From Acidimicrobiaceae bacterium (lineage in GTDB: Bacteria; Actinomycetota; Acidimicrobiia; Acidimicrobiales; Aldehydirespiratoraceae), in NCBI GenBank assembly GCA_016845585.1, contig JAERSO010000154.1, positions 1 to 64,000 of the forward strand: 64,000 nucleotides of DNA, in the 5' to 3' direction. The position numbers and the translations under genes are program-made. Shown here piece after piece: positions 43,325-51,978 of this stretch. Below the pieces are notes generated by a model. The model searched no databases, was not told the DNA's origin, and saw only the letters and a program-made list of their open reading frames with translations. How positions within the stretch are numbered: position 1 is the stretch's first letter; the number at the start of each line of letters is the position of its first letter.

Positions 43325-44718
43325 CCAACACGGCCGCGGCGCTGGTCGCCGAAGCCAAGCCGGCGGTCTTCTGGTCGGATCGCCCTGACGCGCCCGATGT
43401 CGCGCCGGCGCTCCGGGGGTCCATCAACGCCGATCTCTGCATCGTCGGCGCCGGGTTCACGGGGCTCTGGACAGCACTGCTGGCACTCGAGGAGAACCCG
43501 GGCCGCCGGGTCACGATCATCGAGGCCGAAGTCGCCGCATTCGGCGCGTCGAGTCGAAACGGCGGATTCTGCGAAGCGTCGCTGACCCACGGGTTCTTCA
43601 ACGGACTCTCCCACTGGCCCGACGAGCTGGCGACGCTGGAGCGGATGGGCGAAGCAAACCTCACGGCGATCATCGACACCGCTCAGCGCCACGGCATCGA
43701 CGCCGACATCCGCATGACCGATCAGATCTCGATGGCGCTCACTCAATGGCAGGTCGCGAGCCTCGCCGAGTATGCGGAGATCTTCACCGCCCACGGGGTG
43801 AGGCACACCCTTCTCGACCGAAACGGTGCCCGAGAGATCATCGACTCCCCCACCTACCAGGGCGGGCTCATCGACCATGACGCCTTGGCGCTGGTCGACC
43901 CGGCTCGGCTCGCATGGGCCTTGCGGCGGGTGGTCCTCGAACTCGGTGCCTCGCTCTACGAACGCAGCCGTGTCACCTCGATCACCCAGGACAGGAACAC
44001 CCTGGTCGTGACGACCGAAGGCGGAACGGTCACCGCTGATCGGGTGGTCGTCGCCACGAACGCCTGGGCAGAACCCCTCCGCCAGATGCGCCGCTACATC
44101 GTCCCGGTGTACGACCACGTCCTCATGACGGAGCCGTTGAGCACCGCCCAGATGGCCGCGATCGGCTGGTCGGAGCGGCAGGGCGTCTCGGACAGCGCGA
44201 ACCAGTTCCACTACTACCGCCTCACCGCGGACAACCGAATCCTGTGGGGCGGCTACGACGCCAACTACTACTACGGCAACGGCATGGGCCCTCGCTACGA
44301 GAACCGTGTGGCGAGCCATGAGCTGATCGCCGGCCATTTCCTCGAGACGTTCCCGCAGCTCGAGGGTCTCGGTTTCTCGCATCGCTGGGCCGGCCCGATC
44401 GGCACGACGTCGAAGTTCGCGGTCAGCTTCGGACGACGATTCGACGACAGGCTGGCCTGGGCAGCCGGATACACCGGCCTCGGTGTCGGGGCCAGTCGAT
44501 GGGGTGCCCGCGTCGCCCTCGATCTCGTCGATGGCCTCGAGACGGAACGCACCGAGCTCGAGATGGTCCGCAAGAAGCCGATGCCGTTCCCGCCCGAGCC
44601 CCTTCGAAACCTCGCAATCCAGACCACCCGCCGCGCCATCGCGAAGGCCGATCGCACGGGCCGCGACGGGCTCGTGCTCCGAACCCTCGATCGTTTCGGC
44701 GTCGGCTTCGACAGCTGA
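43321..44718 (+). CDS. FAD-dependent amine oxidoreductase (DadA/PuuB-type)
   Basis: 465 residues. N-terminal FAD site CIVGAGFTGLWTALLALEENPGRRVTIIEAE, then FGASSRNGGFCEASLTHGF, as in gamma-glutamylputrescine oxidase PuuB and D-amino-acid-type oxidases. C-terminal FAD contact GYTGLGVGASRWGARVALDL. Probable oxidation of an amine or glutamyl-amine. Coupled to the GNAT gene. Confidence 0.87.
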   Translation: MTNTAAALVAEAKPAVFWSDRPDAPDVAPALRGSINADLCIVGAGFTGLWTALLALEENPGRRVTIIEAEVAAFGASSRNGGFCEASLTHGFFNGLSHWPDELATLERMGEANLTAIIDTAQRHGIDADIRMTDQISMALTQWQVASLAEYAEIFTAHGVRHTLLDRNGAREIIDSPTYQGGLIDHDALALVDPARLAWALRRVVLELGASLYERSRVTSITQDRNTLVVTTEGGTVTADRVVVATNAWAEPLRQMRRYIVPVYDHVLMTEPLSTAQMAAIGWSERQGVSDSANQFHYYRLTADNRILWGGYDANYYYGNGMGPRYENRVASHELIAGHFLETFPQLEGLGFSHRWAGPIGTTSKFAVSFGRRFDDRLAWAAGYTGLGVGASRWGARVALDLVDGLETERTELEMVRKKPMPFPPEPLRNLAIQTTRRAIAKADRTGRDGLVLRTLDRFGVGFDS

Positions 44719-44724
44719 GCGTCG

Positions 44725-44747
44725 CGCTAGCTGCCTCGCAGCCAGCG
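44725..44747. terminator. Convergent hairpin between the two FAD oxidase genes
   Basis: CGCTAGCTGC and GCAGCCAGCG form a 10-bp stem with one A-C mismatch and a 3-nt loop. The hairpin overlaps the stop of the leftward gene. No U tract. Confidence 0.45.
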
Positions 44748-46097
44748 TGAGAAGCGGATCGCCACCTTTGCCTCACGGCCGCGGTCCTCGACGGCGTCGG
44801 CGCCGGCCATGATCCGCCGGGCTCCGCGGACCCCCAGCCACCGGAGTGGCTCGGGTTCCCACGACCGGGCTTGGTGGCCGACCCACGGGAGGTCCGTTCG
44901 TTCGCTCTCCTGCCCGGTGATCAGCTCGGCGAGTGTGCGCCCGGCGAGGTTCGACGGGGCAACGCCTTCCCCGACATAGCCCCCCGCCACGCCGAGTCCA
45001 GAACTGCGGTCGTAGCGGACGAATGGCATCCAGTCACGCGCCACCCCCATGACACCACCCCAACGATGGGTGATCTCCACGTCCGCCAGCTGCGGGAACA
45101 GGTCGATGAGGGCTTCGTGGACGAGTCGGTGGGAATCGCCTCCACTCTCGGCCGCCGGGTCGATCCTCGAGCCATAGAGGTAGGGAACGCCGCGGCCACC
45201 GAACGCGATCCTGCCGTCCTCGGTTCGTTGCCCGTAGATGACCATGTACCGATCGTCGGAGAACGTCGGTCGATCGTGGAGTCCGATCTCGTCGAGCATC
45301 GCCGCGTCGAGCGGTTCGGTGGAGAGCATGCGCGAGTACGTGGGGATCAGACGACGTCGTTGACCCTCGAGCTCACAGGAGTAGCCCTCGGTGGCCTGCA
45401 CGACCGTCGGGGCCGAGACGGTCCCCCGATCGGTTTCCACCCGACCAGGATCGATTCGTTCGGCGGCCGTGCGTTCGACGATCACGACGCCGAGCTCCTC
45501 GCACGCAGTGGCAAGGCCGGTGACCAGCCGCGCGGGGTCGACCGCTGCAGTGTGGGCGAACCAGATCCCACCCGACACATTGGTGGCATTGCACATGCTG
45601 CGAGCTTCGTCAGCGCCGACCAGACGAAAATCCTCCTCGCCGAATCCGAGGCGGTGGTGGTGGGCGACCTCCGCGAGTTGGCGGGCCCGTTGGGGTTCGT
45701 TTCGGGCGAGGCGAATCGTGCCGCCCTTCGCGAACCCGCATTCGATGCCTTCTCGGGCGACGACGCGGCCGATCTCATCGACCGAGTCGAAGACCGCGCG
45801 CGTGAGCCGCAGCGACTTCTCGAGCGAGGAATGCTTGGCGTACTTCTCGATGCCGGCCGCCAGTTCGCCGACGACCCAACCACCATTGCGACCGGACGCA
45901 CCGAATCCGACGTGCTCACGATCCACGACCAGAACGGAGAGCGAGGGTTGCAGCGTCTTCAGGTAGTAGGCGCTCCAGAGACCGGTGAATCCTGCGCCCA
46001 CGATCACGACATCGACCGAAAGGTCGCCGTTCAGGGCAGGACGCTGAGCGAGCCCATCCGGGAGCTCATCGAGCCACATCGACCTTCCCCGATTCAT
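44727..46097 (-). CDS. FAD-dependent amine oxidoreductase (DadA/PuuB-type), second copy
   Basis: 456 residues from ATG 46097; ATG 46079 is an alternative. FAD site VDVVIVGAGFTGLWSAYYLKT, FGASGRNGGWVVGELAAG, and C-terminal GGYVGEGVAPSNLAGRTLAEL. Paralogous to the 43321-44718 protein (same VGAGFTGLW and FGAS-RNGG blocks) but divergent elsewhere. Probably a different amine or amino acid. Confidence 0.85.
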   Translation of the reverse strand: MNRGRSMWLDELPDGLAQRPALNGDLSVDVVIVGAGFTGLWSAYYLKTLQPSLSVLVVDREHVGFGASGRNGGWVVGELAAGIEKYAKHSSLEKSLRLTRAVFDSVDEIGRVVAREGIECGFAKGGTIRLARNEPQRARQLAEVAHHHRLGFGEEDFRLVGADEARSMCNATNVSGGIWFAHTAAVDPARLVTGLATACEELGVVIVERTAAERIDPGRVETDRGTVSAPTVVQATEGYSCELEGQRRRLIPTYSRMLSTEPLDAAMLDEIGLHDRPTFSDDRYMVIYGQRTEDGRIAFGGRGVPYLYGSRIDPAAESGGDSHRLVHEALIDLFPQLADVEITHRWGGVMGVARDWMPFVRYDRSSGLGVAGGYVGEGVAPSNLAGRTLAELITGQESERTDLPWVGHQARSWEPEPLRWLGVRGARRIMAGADAVEDRGREAKVAIRFSRWLRGS

Positions 46098-46137
46098 CTG
46101 CGCAGCCTGCCACAAGCCGACGACGTCTGGGCGGAAG

Positions 46138-46863
46138 TCAGATGCCGAACAGTGCGGGCACGTCGGACACTGAACCGACGACCGCAGTGATGTCGAGGTC
46201 CGTGGGCATCTCAGCGTCGCCGACCACGACGACCCTGCATCCGGCGGCGTTCGCCGCACGAACATCGGTGGGGGTATCGCCGACCATGACCAGTCGGTCG
46301 ATGGTGCAATCGGCTCGCTGGGCGCTCGCGTCCAGCATGCCGGGCCCGGGCTTGCCGCCGAAGCCGCTGTCGTAGCCGATGATGCTGTCGAACCGTCCGA
46401 CGAGGCCGAGAGCGGCCAGCTGATCGGAGGCCGACTGTTCGCCATCGTTCGTGGCCAGCCCGACCCAGACGCCGGTATCGCGCAGTGCGGACAGCACCGC
46501 GTCCACCCCTTCCAAGGGCACGACCGTGTCCTGCGTGTGGTGGGTGATGAGACGGTCAAGTGCCTCCGTCACGTCCTGGACCGGCTCTCCGGTGACACTG
46601 GCCACTCGGGCCCCGATCTCGCCGGTTGTCTCCGCGATCACCGGCGAGTCGTCCGTGAGCGTGGAGTCGGCGAGGTTCAGCCCGATCGCGCCCGCGACCC
46701 GTTCCCGGAGCTCGACGTCAGCGAACAGATCGGTGAGGGTTCGCGTCATGGCGGGCCCCCACGTCAGTTGAACATCGACCAGGGTTCCGTCCTTGTCGAA
46801 CACGACGGCATCAACGTCATTGAGCAGCACGGGCGCACTGTAGGACGTAGATTTCGCATCCAT
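46138..46863 (-). CDS. HAD-superfamily phosphatase
   Basis: 241 residues from ATG 46863, or 230 from GTG 46830. Motif I VVFDKDGTLVD, motif II LATND, Lys in GGKPGPGML, and motif III VGDTPTDVRAANAAGC, giving a phosphoglycolate-phosphatase-like fold. The reverse ATG 46863-46861 overlaps the forward ATG of the MetE-like gene by two bases (CATG), so either HAD starts at GTG 46830 or the two promoters lie within each other's first codons. Near the amine genes but no specific link. Confidence 0.85.
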   Translation of the reverse strand: MDAKSTSYSAPVLLNDVDAVVFDKDGTLVDVQLTWGPAMTRTLTDLFADVELRERVAGAIGLNLADSTLTDDSPVIAETTGEIGARVASVTGEPVQDVTEALDRLITHHTQDTVVPLEGVDAVLSALRDTGVWVGLATNDGEQSASDQLAALGLVGRFDSIIGYDSGFGGKPGPGMLDASAQRADCTIDRLVMVGDTPTDVRAANAAGCRVVVVGDAEMPTDLDITAVVGSVSDVPALFGI

Positions 46864-47893
46864 GTTGACGACCACGATCGGTGCCTTCCCCAAGCCATCC
46901 GACATCGCGATCACCGACTGGTTCTCGATCACCGACGGCGACTACACCAGTGCGTATCTCGACGAGCTGGCGGCGGTCGACGACGAGCTTCTCGATACCG
47001 CGGTGCACCGGGTGGTTCGCGATCAGATCGAAGCGGGAATCGACATCCCGACCGATGGTGAGGTCCGGCGAGAGAACTACATCCACTACCAATGCCGTCA
47101 GCTGACGGGCATCGACTTCGAGGAGCTCTCCTACAAGCGGATGCGCGGCACCACCGACACATCCCTGCCGACCATCCGCACCGAGGTCGGCGTCGGCGAG
47201 TCCCTTCTTCCCCGAGACTTCCTGGTCGCCCAGGCCGCCACCACGGCGCCGGTGAAGATCACGGTGCCGGGCCCGATGACGATCATCGATTCGGTGGTCG
47301 ACGATCACTATCGAGACGACGCCGCACTCGGCGCCGACCTCGCCGCCGCCATCAACCGCCATGTCAGGGCGCTCGCCGATGCCGGTTGCACCAACATCCA
47401 AATCGACGAACCGGTGATGGCCCGCAAACCACAAGTGGCGCTCAGCCATGGGATCGACCATCTCGCCCGGTGCTTCGACGGGGTGGGCGGCGGGGTCACC
47501 CGAATCGCTCACGCCTGTTGTGGGTACCCGAACGAGCTGGATGAGATCGACTACCCGAAGGCGGACCGAGGCGCATATCTCGATCTGGCGGCGGCGCTCA
47601 ATGACGCGCCGATCGACCAGATCAGCATCGAGGATGCCCATGCGCACAACGACCTCGAGACGCTCCTCCCCCGCTTCGCCGACACGACGATCATCCTCGG
47701 TGTGGTCGGGATCGCCCGAAGCCGGATCGAGACCATCGAGGAGATCGGGAGCCGTCTCCGGGAAGCCGTCGCCATCCACGGCGCCCATCGGCTGATTGCT
47801 GCGCCCGACTGCGGGCTGGGATATCTCAGCCGCGAGCAGGCCCTCGAGAAGCTGCGCAATCTCGCGGCCGCCGCGCACGAGATCACGGACTGA
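46862..47893 (+). CDS. MetE-like cobalamin-independent methyltransferase (core domain)
   Basis: 343 residues. Single catalytic domain of MetE/core-MetE type: MLTTTIGAFPKPSD, PTDGEVRRENYIHY, IQIDEPVMA, the zinc site in AHACCGYP with the later Cys in PDCGLGY, and ISIEDAHAHNDLETL. Family members methylate homocysteine or other thiols, and archaeal-type core enzymes use methylcobalamin instead of the folate domain. In this context it could accept methyl groups from the amine-demethylation pathway. Overlaps the racemase gene by 1 nt (TGATG). Confidence 0.85.
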   Translation: MLTTTIGAFPKPSDIAITDWFSITDGDYTSAYLDELAAVDDELLDTAVHRVVRDQIEAGIDIPTDGEVRRENYIHYQCRQLTGIDFEELSYKRMRGTTDTSLPTIRTEVGVGESLLPRDFLVAQAATTAPVKITVPGPMTIIDSVVDDHYRDDAALGADLAAAINRHVRALADAGCTNIQIDEPVMARKPQVALSHGIDHLARCFDGVGGGVTRIAHACCGYPNELDEIDYPKADRGAYLDLAAALNDAPIDQISIEDAHAHNDLETLLPRFADTTIILGVVGIARSRIETIEEIGSRLREAVAIHGAHRLIAAPDCGLGYLSREQALEKLRNLAAAAHEITD

Positions 47894-48585
47894 TGCGCAC
47901 GATCGGCCTGCTGGGCGGCATGAGTTGGGAGTCGACCGCCGAGTACTACCGCATCATCAACGAGACCGTCCGAGAACGCCTCGGGGGCACCCACTCGGCC
48001 CGGCTCATGCTGCACTCGGTCGACTTCCACGAGATCGAGCAGTTCCAGCACAACGACCAATGGGAGCTCGCCACCGAAGCCATGATCGTTGGTGCCCGCT
48101 CCGTCGTGGCCGGCGGCGCGGAGTGCCTGGTCATCTGCACGAACACGATGCACCGCATGGCCGACGACGTGCAGGAGGCGATCGACATCCCCCTACTCCA
48201 CATTGCCGATGGCACTGCCGCCGCGGTCATCGCGGCCGACGTTCATCGGCCCGGCCTGCTCGGCACGCGGTTCACGATGGAGCACGACTTCTACCGAGGC
48301 CGGCTCGAGCAACTGCACGGACTCGATGTGGTCGTGCCCGACGACGACGATCGCACGACGATCCATGACGTGATCTACGAGGAGCTCATCTTCGGCGTCA
48401 CCACGGAGGCATCCAAGGCGGCGTACCTCGAGGTCATCGGACGCCTGAACGATGCCGGGGCCGACGGCGTCATCGCGGGATGCACCGAGATCGAACTCCT
48501 CGTCACGGCCGAAGACCTCGAAATCGCGTACTTCCCCACCACCCGACTCCATGCGGAGGCTGCCGTCGACTGGGCCCTCAGCTGA
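47893..48585 (+). CDS. Aspartate/glutamate racemase family protein
   Basis: 230 residues. Two catalytic Cys blocks: ECLVICTNTMHRMAD and VIAGCTEIELLV; the N-terminus GLLGGMSWESTAEYYRIIN is typical of this subfamily (YgeA/hydantoin racemase type). Interconverts enantiomers of Asp/Glu or related amino acids. Starts inside the stop of the MetE-like gene. Confidence 0.88.
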   Translation: MRTIGLLGGMSWESTAEYYRIINETVRERLGGTHSARLMLHSVDFHEIEQFQHNDQWELATEAMIVGARSVVAGGAECLVICTNTMHRMADDVQEAIDIPLLHIADGTAAAVIAADVHRPGLLGTRFTMEHDFYRGRLEQLHGLDVVVPDDDDRTTIHDVIYEELIFGVTTEASKAAYLEVIGRLNDAGADGVIAGCTEIELLVTAEDLEIAYFPTTRLHAEAAVDWALS

Positions 48586-49048
48586 CCGACTCGTCGAACA
48601 CTCGGCGAAGTCGGTCGATGAACACCCGCTGATTCTTGGCGAGTTTCACCTCGGCGGTATCGAGATCGAACCATGCCGCACGATCCACTTCGGGGTAGTC
48701 CTGCATGCGCCCCGACCGTGGCGGCCACTCGAGCGTGAACGTGTTGCTGCTGATCCGGTCGGCGTCGTAGTCACCGAGCCGGGCGAAGACGTGTATCCGC
48801 TTCCCGCTACCTGCGACCGACCCGAGCGAGGTCGTGGGACCCGTCGGCGCGGGACTCCCGAATTCCTCGGCGAACTCCCGCTCGGCCACCATCAGCAGCT
48901 CGGTTTCACCGTCTTCGGCAATCCCCTTCGGAAGCGTCCATCCACCGTCGTCCTTCTTGGCGAAGAACGGACCGCCCATGTGACCGAGGAGAACCTCCGC
49001 TGCCTCGCGGCCCGATCGCCACAGCAGGAGCCCGGCGCTGTCGACCAT
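48578..49048 (-). CDS. NUDIX hydrolase
   Basis: 156 residues from ATG 49048. NUDIX box G-x5-E-x7-REUxEExGU is complete: GIAEDGETELLMVAEREFAEEFG. Resembles the DUF-type NUDIX proteins of about 150 residues. Start shares a base with the stop of the thioesterase gene (TGATG). Convergent 8-nt overlap with the racemase. Confidence 0.87.
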   Translation of the reverse strand: MVDSAGLLLWRSGREAAEVLLGHMGGPFFAKKDDGGWTLPKGIAEDGETELLMVAEREFAEEFGSPAPTGPTTSLGSVAGSGKRIHVFARLGDYDADRISSNTFTLEWPPRSGRMQDYPEVDRAAWFDLDTAEVKLAKNQRVFIDRLRRVFDESVS

Positions 49049-49860
49049 CAGCGACGGGCGACGAGCAGCGACTGGACAGCGGTCCCGATCTGCCCGTCGC
49101 GGTCCCACAGAACTCCGGCCGCGGTCCCGTACCCGGAACGGCGGACATGTGATCGAGCCGACAACAGCACCCACTCGCCAACCGGCAGGCGATGGAGATG
49201 GATCGTCAGATCCGGGTTGATGAAGAGATGCTCGTCGGCAGTCAACACACTGCTGACCGCGTTCGGGAAGTCGGCAGTGGTGCATGCTCGATCGAGGGGG
49301 TGAATGTCCTCGCCGACGAAGGTCGGGATCCGAAGACGGAACCATGAGCTGCCGGGGCCGGGATTCTCGAAGAACCCGCCCTCGGTCGGGCGGACGTCGA
49401 CGAATCCGCTGAACATGACGGTGCCCGGCTCGTGCCGCGCCGTGAGGTCGTAGCTGTCGCACCGCTCGGGTGGTGCGACCTTCGGCGGTCCCGCGACCGG
49501 GAGTGCCGCCTCGTTGAGGCCATTGTCGGCAACAGCCACCCGGAGGACGCGCGCCGCGGACACCTCGGTCCCGTCGGGGGCGTGAAGCGAGACATCGACC
49601 AACTGCAGGCGTCGACCCGGACGACGGATCTCGACCCTGGCGTGCAGTGGTTCCAGCGGCACCGGGCGAAGTAGCTCCGAGGTGAGACGGCTCATGAACC
49701 AGTCGGAATCGGCGGGCTCATGCTCCAGTGCGAGTCGACCCATCAGCGCAGTGGGTGGTCCCCCGTGCATGGCTGCCGGATCCCACGGTCCGCGACAGGC
49801 TTCCGTTGGGACGAAGCGATCGCCTTCTCGATGAAAGAGACCCTTCAGCTGCTCGCTCAT
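49048..49860 (-). CDS. Acyl-CoA thioesterase-like protein (double hotdog)
   Basis: 270 residues. PWDPAAMHGGPPTALMGRLALEH and RLTSELLRPVPLEPLHARVEIRRPGRRLQLVDVSLHAPDGTEVSAARVLRVAV are typical of the TesB-like double-hotdog family in actinobacteria. The second half repeats the pattern (AVSSVLTADEHLFINPDLTIHLHRLPVGEWVLLSARSHV). Probably hydrolyses acyl-CoA. Its promoter region is shared with the ArsR gene. Confidence 0.8.
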   Translation of the reverse strand: MSEQLKGLFHREGDRFVPTEACRGPWDPAAMHGGPPTALMGRLALEHEPADSDWFMSRLTSELLRPVPLEPLHARVEIRRPGRRLQLVDVSLHAPDGTEVSAARVLRVAVADNGLNEAALPVAGPPKVAPPERCDSYDLTARHEPGTVMFSGFVDVRPTEGGFFENPGPGSSWFRLRIPTFVGEDIHPLDRACTTADFPNAVSSVLTADEHLFINPDLTIHLHRLPVGEWVLLSARSHVRRSGYGTAAGVLWDRDGQIGTAVQSLLVARR

Positions 49861-49915
49861 GAGCGGCGACTCTAACGACCCCGCGACACCAGGAAGAACT
49901 CACTTGACTTCTCCG

Positions 49916-49948
49916 TATTCATCGTTCATCGTCGATGAACGATGAATA
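49916..49948. promoter_or_regulatory. 33-nt palindromic operator at the ArsR gene
   Basis: The half-site TATTCATCGTTCATCG is followed by one central base and its exact reverse complement (CGATGAACGATGAATA), a perfect 16-bp inverted repeat. The tetrad GTTCATCG/CGATGAAC forms the inner core. The ArsR start codon (49942) is inside the right half-site, so bound repressor would block both promoter clearance and initiation. Typical operator of an ArsR-type autorepressor, and longer than most. Confidence 0.85.
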
Positions 49949-50268
49949 CATCCCTCGACAGTCGACTGAGCACCGCCAACGCAGAGGAATATGCCCGGTG
50001 GTTCCGCTGCCTGGCCGACGGAACCCGCCTCCGAGTCCTCAACGTGGTGGCCACGGCCGACCATCCGCTGACGGTGGGCGAGATCGTGGAGGCAGTCGGC
50101 CGGAGTCAGTCCACGGTCTCCCGCCACCTCAAGGTGCTCGCCGAGGAGTCGTTCGTGTTGTCCGAGGCGGACGGCGTTCGCACACTCGTCCGAGTCAATG
50201 ATGCCTGCATGACGGCCCTCCCTGATGCTGCGGCGGAGATCATGGCGCGAGCCGAGGCCTGCTCGTGA
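49942..50268 (+). CDS. ArsR-family transcriptional regulator
   Basis: 108 residues. wHTH: RCLADGTRLRVLNVVATADHPLTVGEIVEAVGRSQSTVSRHLKVLAEESFVLSEADGVRTLVRV. It lacks the classic ELCVC metal-binding motif in the recognition region; Cys are only at RC23, DAC and EACS at the C-terminus. The start is inside the operator and has no visible ribosome-binding site, so translation is likely leaderless or weak. Overlaps the permease as GTGA. Confidence 0.9.
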   Translation: MNTSLDSRLSTANAEEYARWFRCLADGTRLRVLNVVATADHPLTVGEIVEAVGRSQSTVSRHLKVLAEESFVLSEADGVRTLVRVNDACMTALPDAAAEIMARAEACS

Positions 50269-51176
50269 TCCGCGACTCGTTGATCCTGCTCATCGAGCTG
50301 GTGATCCTGTTCTTCGGCGTGGCCTTCCTCGTCGAGCTGAGCCAACGCCGACTCGGCCCCGACCGCCTGCGCGCCTGGATGGGTGGACGACCGGTGGTCG
50401 CTGCCGTGAAGGGCATCGCGGTCGGCTTCATCACTCCGTTCTGCACATACTCAGCACTCCCACTGCTCGTCGGGCTGCGGCGGGCTCGGGTCACCCCCGC
50501 CGGCTATGTGGCCTTCATCGTCGCCGCCCCCGTGCTCGACCCGGTCCTGTTCGGGGCACTGACGGTGATCGTCGGGATCAAGGCCGCGGCGATCTACGCC
50601 GTGGTTGCGTTCACTGCCGCGATGGCCTTGGCGCTGGCTGCCGAACGTTTCGACATCGAGCCACATCTGGCGCCTGCCGACCAGATCGCCGCCGTCAGTG
50701 GCGGCTCCGACGCCGCGGCGCCGACCGCCTGCGCGACCGGCAGTGCCGGTCCGTGGGCCGGAGCACGCGTCGAGGTCCCCGCTGCGGCACGCAGCGCGGC
50801 CACGTTGTTGCGCTCGATGAGCCTGTTGCTGATCGTCGGCGTCAGCATCGGACTCGCCGTCGAGGCACTCGTGCCGGCCGACTCGGTGGCCGACATCACC
50901 GGTCGGTTCGACCTCCTGGCCATCCCCGTCGCCGCCGGCCTGGGCACACCGCTGTACTTCAACACCGAACTCTTCATCCCGATCGCCGGCTCGCTCGAAA
51001 CAGCCGGCGTCGGACTCGGAGCCATCGTCGCGCTGACCATCGCGGGCGCCGGTGCCAACATTCCCGAGTTCATCCTGCTCTCACGACTCGCAGACCGACG
51101 GGTCATCAGCATCTTCATCGGATACGTCTTCCTGGTCGCGGTCGTCGGTGGACTCTTGGCGCAATTGTTGGGTTGA
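50265..51176 (+). CDS. ArsP/DUF318-type membrane permease
   Basis: 303 residues from GTG 50265. About eight transmembrane helices; IAVGFITPFCTYSALPLLVGLRRARVTPAGYVAFIVAAPVLDPVLFG is the characteristic motif of the DUF318/ArsP family (P-F-C-[ST]-x-S), and the second half (GLGTPLYFNTELFIPIAGSLETAGVGLGAIVALTIAGAGANIPEFILL) carries the matching repeat. ArsP exports organoarsenicals; other members may move different metals or thiols. Controlled by the neighbouring ArsR protein. Confidence 0.85.
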   Translation: MIRDSLILLIELVILFFGVAFLVELSQRRLGPDRLRAWMGGRPVVAAVKGIAVGFITPFCTYSALPLLVGLRRARVTPAGYVAFIVAAPVLDPVLFGALTVIVGIKAAAIYAVVAFTAAMALALAAERFDIEPHLAPADQIAAVSGGSDAAAPTACATGSAGPWAGARVEVPAAARSAATLLRSMSLLLIVGVSIGLAVEALVPADSVADITGRFDLLAIPVAAGLGTPLYFNTELFIPIAGSLETAGVGLGAIVALTIAGAGANIPEFILLSRLADRRVISIFIGYVFLVAVVGGLLAQLLG

Positions 51177-51213
51177 CCGCCTGCCATTGGGCGCTCTGGT
51201 ACTCTCGAAACCG

Positions 51214-51978
51214 ATGAGCGACCGGGTCCAGCACGACAAGGCAGCCGAGTCGGCCGACCCAGTCCGCTCGACAGCCAAGCCGGCGCTTCGGCGGTCAATG
51301 GTCGTCGGCTCCTCATCCGACCCGGCGGAACGAGAGGCGGACGCGGCCGCTCGGGTCATCGTGGCCCGGCTCCGAGCGGACGACGGCGGCGCATCGGCGG
51401 AGAGCGGCGGCGGACGCATTCAACGCAGCGCCTTCACTGAAACGAGCCCGGCCGGGGCCCCAGTCGATCGGATTCGTCCCGCCACAGCGGCTGCGGCACA
51501 GCGGCAGATGATCCGTCGTGCGTACGTGAACGGCACGGCGGCCAAGGATGCACCGCTCTTCGAGAAGGTCAGTCCCGTTGATGCCGCGATCCCGCTCGGT
51601 GATGGCTCGACCGCGAATGGCCTCGGCATCACCCAGATCAACATGAAGCACTACCTGGAACGGCACACGTACAAGTACCAGCGCCTCAACTCCAAGACCA
51701 TCAGTCCCGCCGCCGGCATGTTTCCTCAGGGGACAACCGTCGACAACGTCAAAGCGTTGCTGGTCAAGGCGCTGGCAAAGGTGCCGTCGGGCACCGCCAT
51801 CGGCGAGTCAGCGGTCTCCACAACCGTGGAGGTCGATGGGCTGAAGCTGAACCTCGGTGCGCTCAAAGGCGGGAAGCTCTCCGCCTTCTTCCCCATCGAC
51901 GGCACCGGATATCACAAGTACAGCGCGGACGAACTCAAGGCCATTCGAGGCGAAAAAAACGCAGGTAGCACCTCATGA
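51214..51978 (+). CDS. Putative polymorphic toxin with eCIS-effector-like N-terminus
   Basis: 254 residues from ATG 51214. Residues 36-43 (DPAEREAD) match the D-P-x-E-x-E-A-D signature that precedes the DUF4157/eCIS-associated region in phage-tail-like-particle cargo and other exported toxins; the HExxH protease part is absent. After a variable segment with IQR and RQMIRR (typical cargo features), residues 134-250 form a compact C-terminal domain: GITQINMKHYLERHTYKYQ (His146, Arg150, His151), a FPQGTTVDNVKALLVKAL turn-helix, and a C-terminal GTGYHKYSADELKAI. The paired His and conserved R-H-T point to a nuclease-type toxin, but the family is not named. Followed at 4 nt overlap by an acidic protein, as with cognate immunity genes. 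Confidence 0.6.
   Translation: MSDRVQHDKAAESADPVRSTAKPALRRSMVVGSSSDPAEREADAAARVIVARLRADDGGASAESGGGRIQRSAFTETSPAGAPVDRIRPATAAAAQRQMIRRAYVNGTAAKDAPLFEKVSPVDAAIPLGDGSTANGLGITQINMKHYLERHTYKYQRLNSKTISPAAGMFPQGTTVDNVKALLVKALAKVPSGTAIGESAVSTTVEVDGLKLNLGALKGGKLSAFFPIDGTGYHKYSADELKAIRGEKNAGSTS

Noticed and set aside
51214-51978. DUF4157 metalloprotease
   Set aside because: Only the DPxEREAD part is present; there is no HExxH motif.
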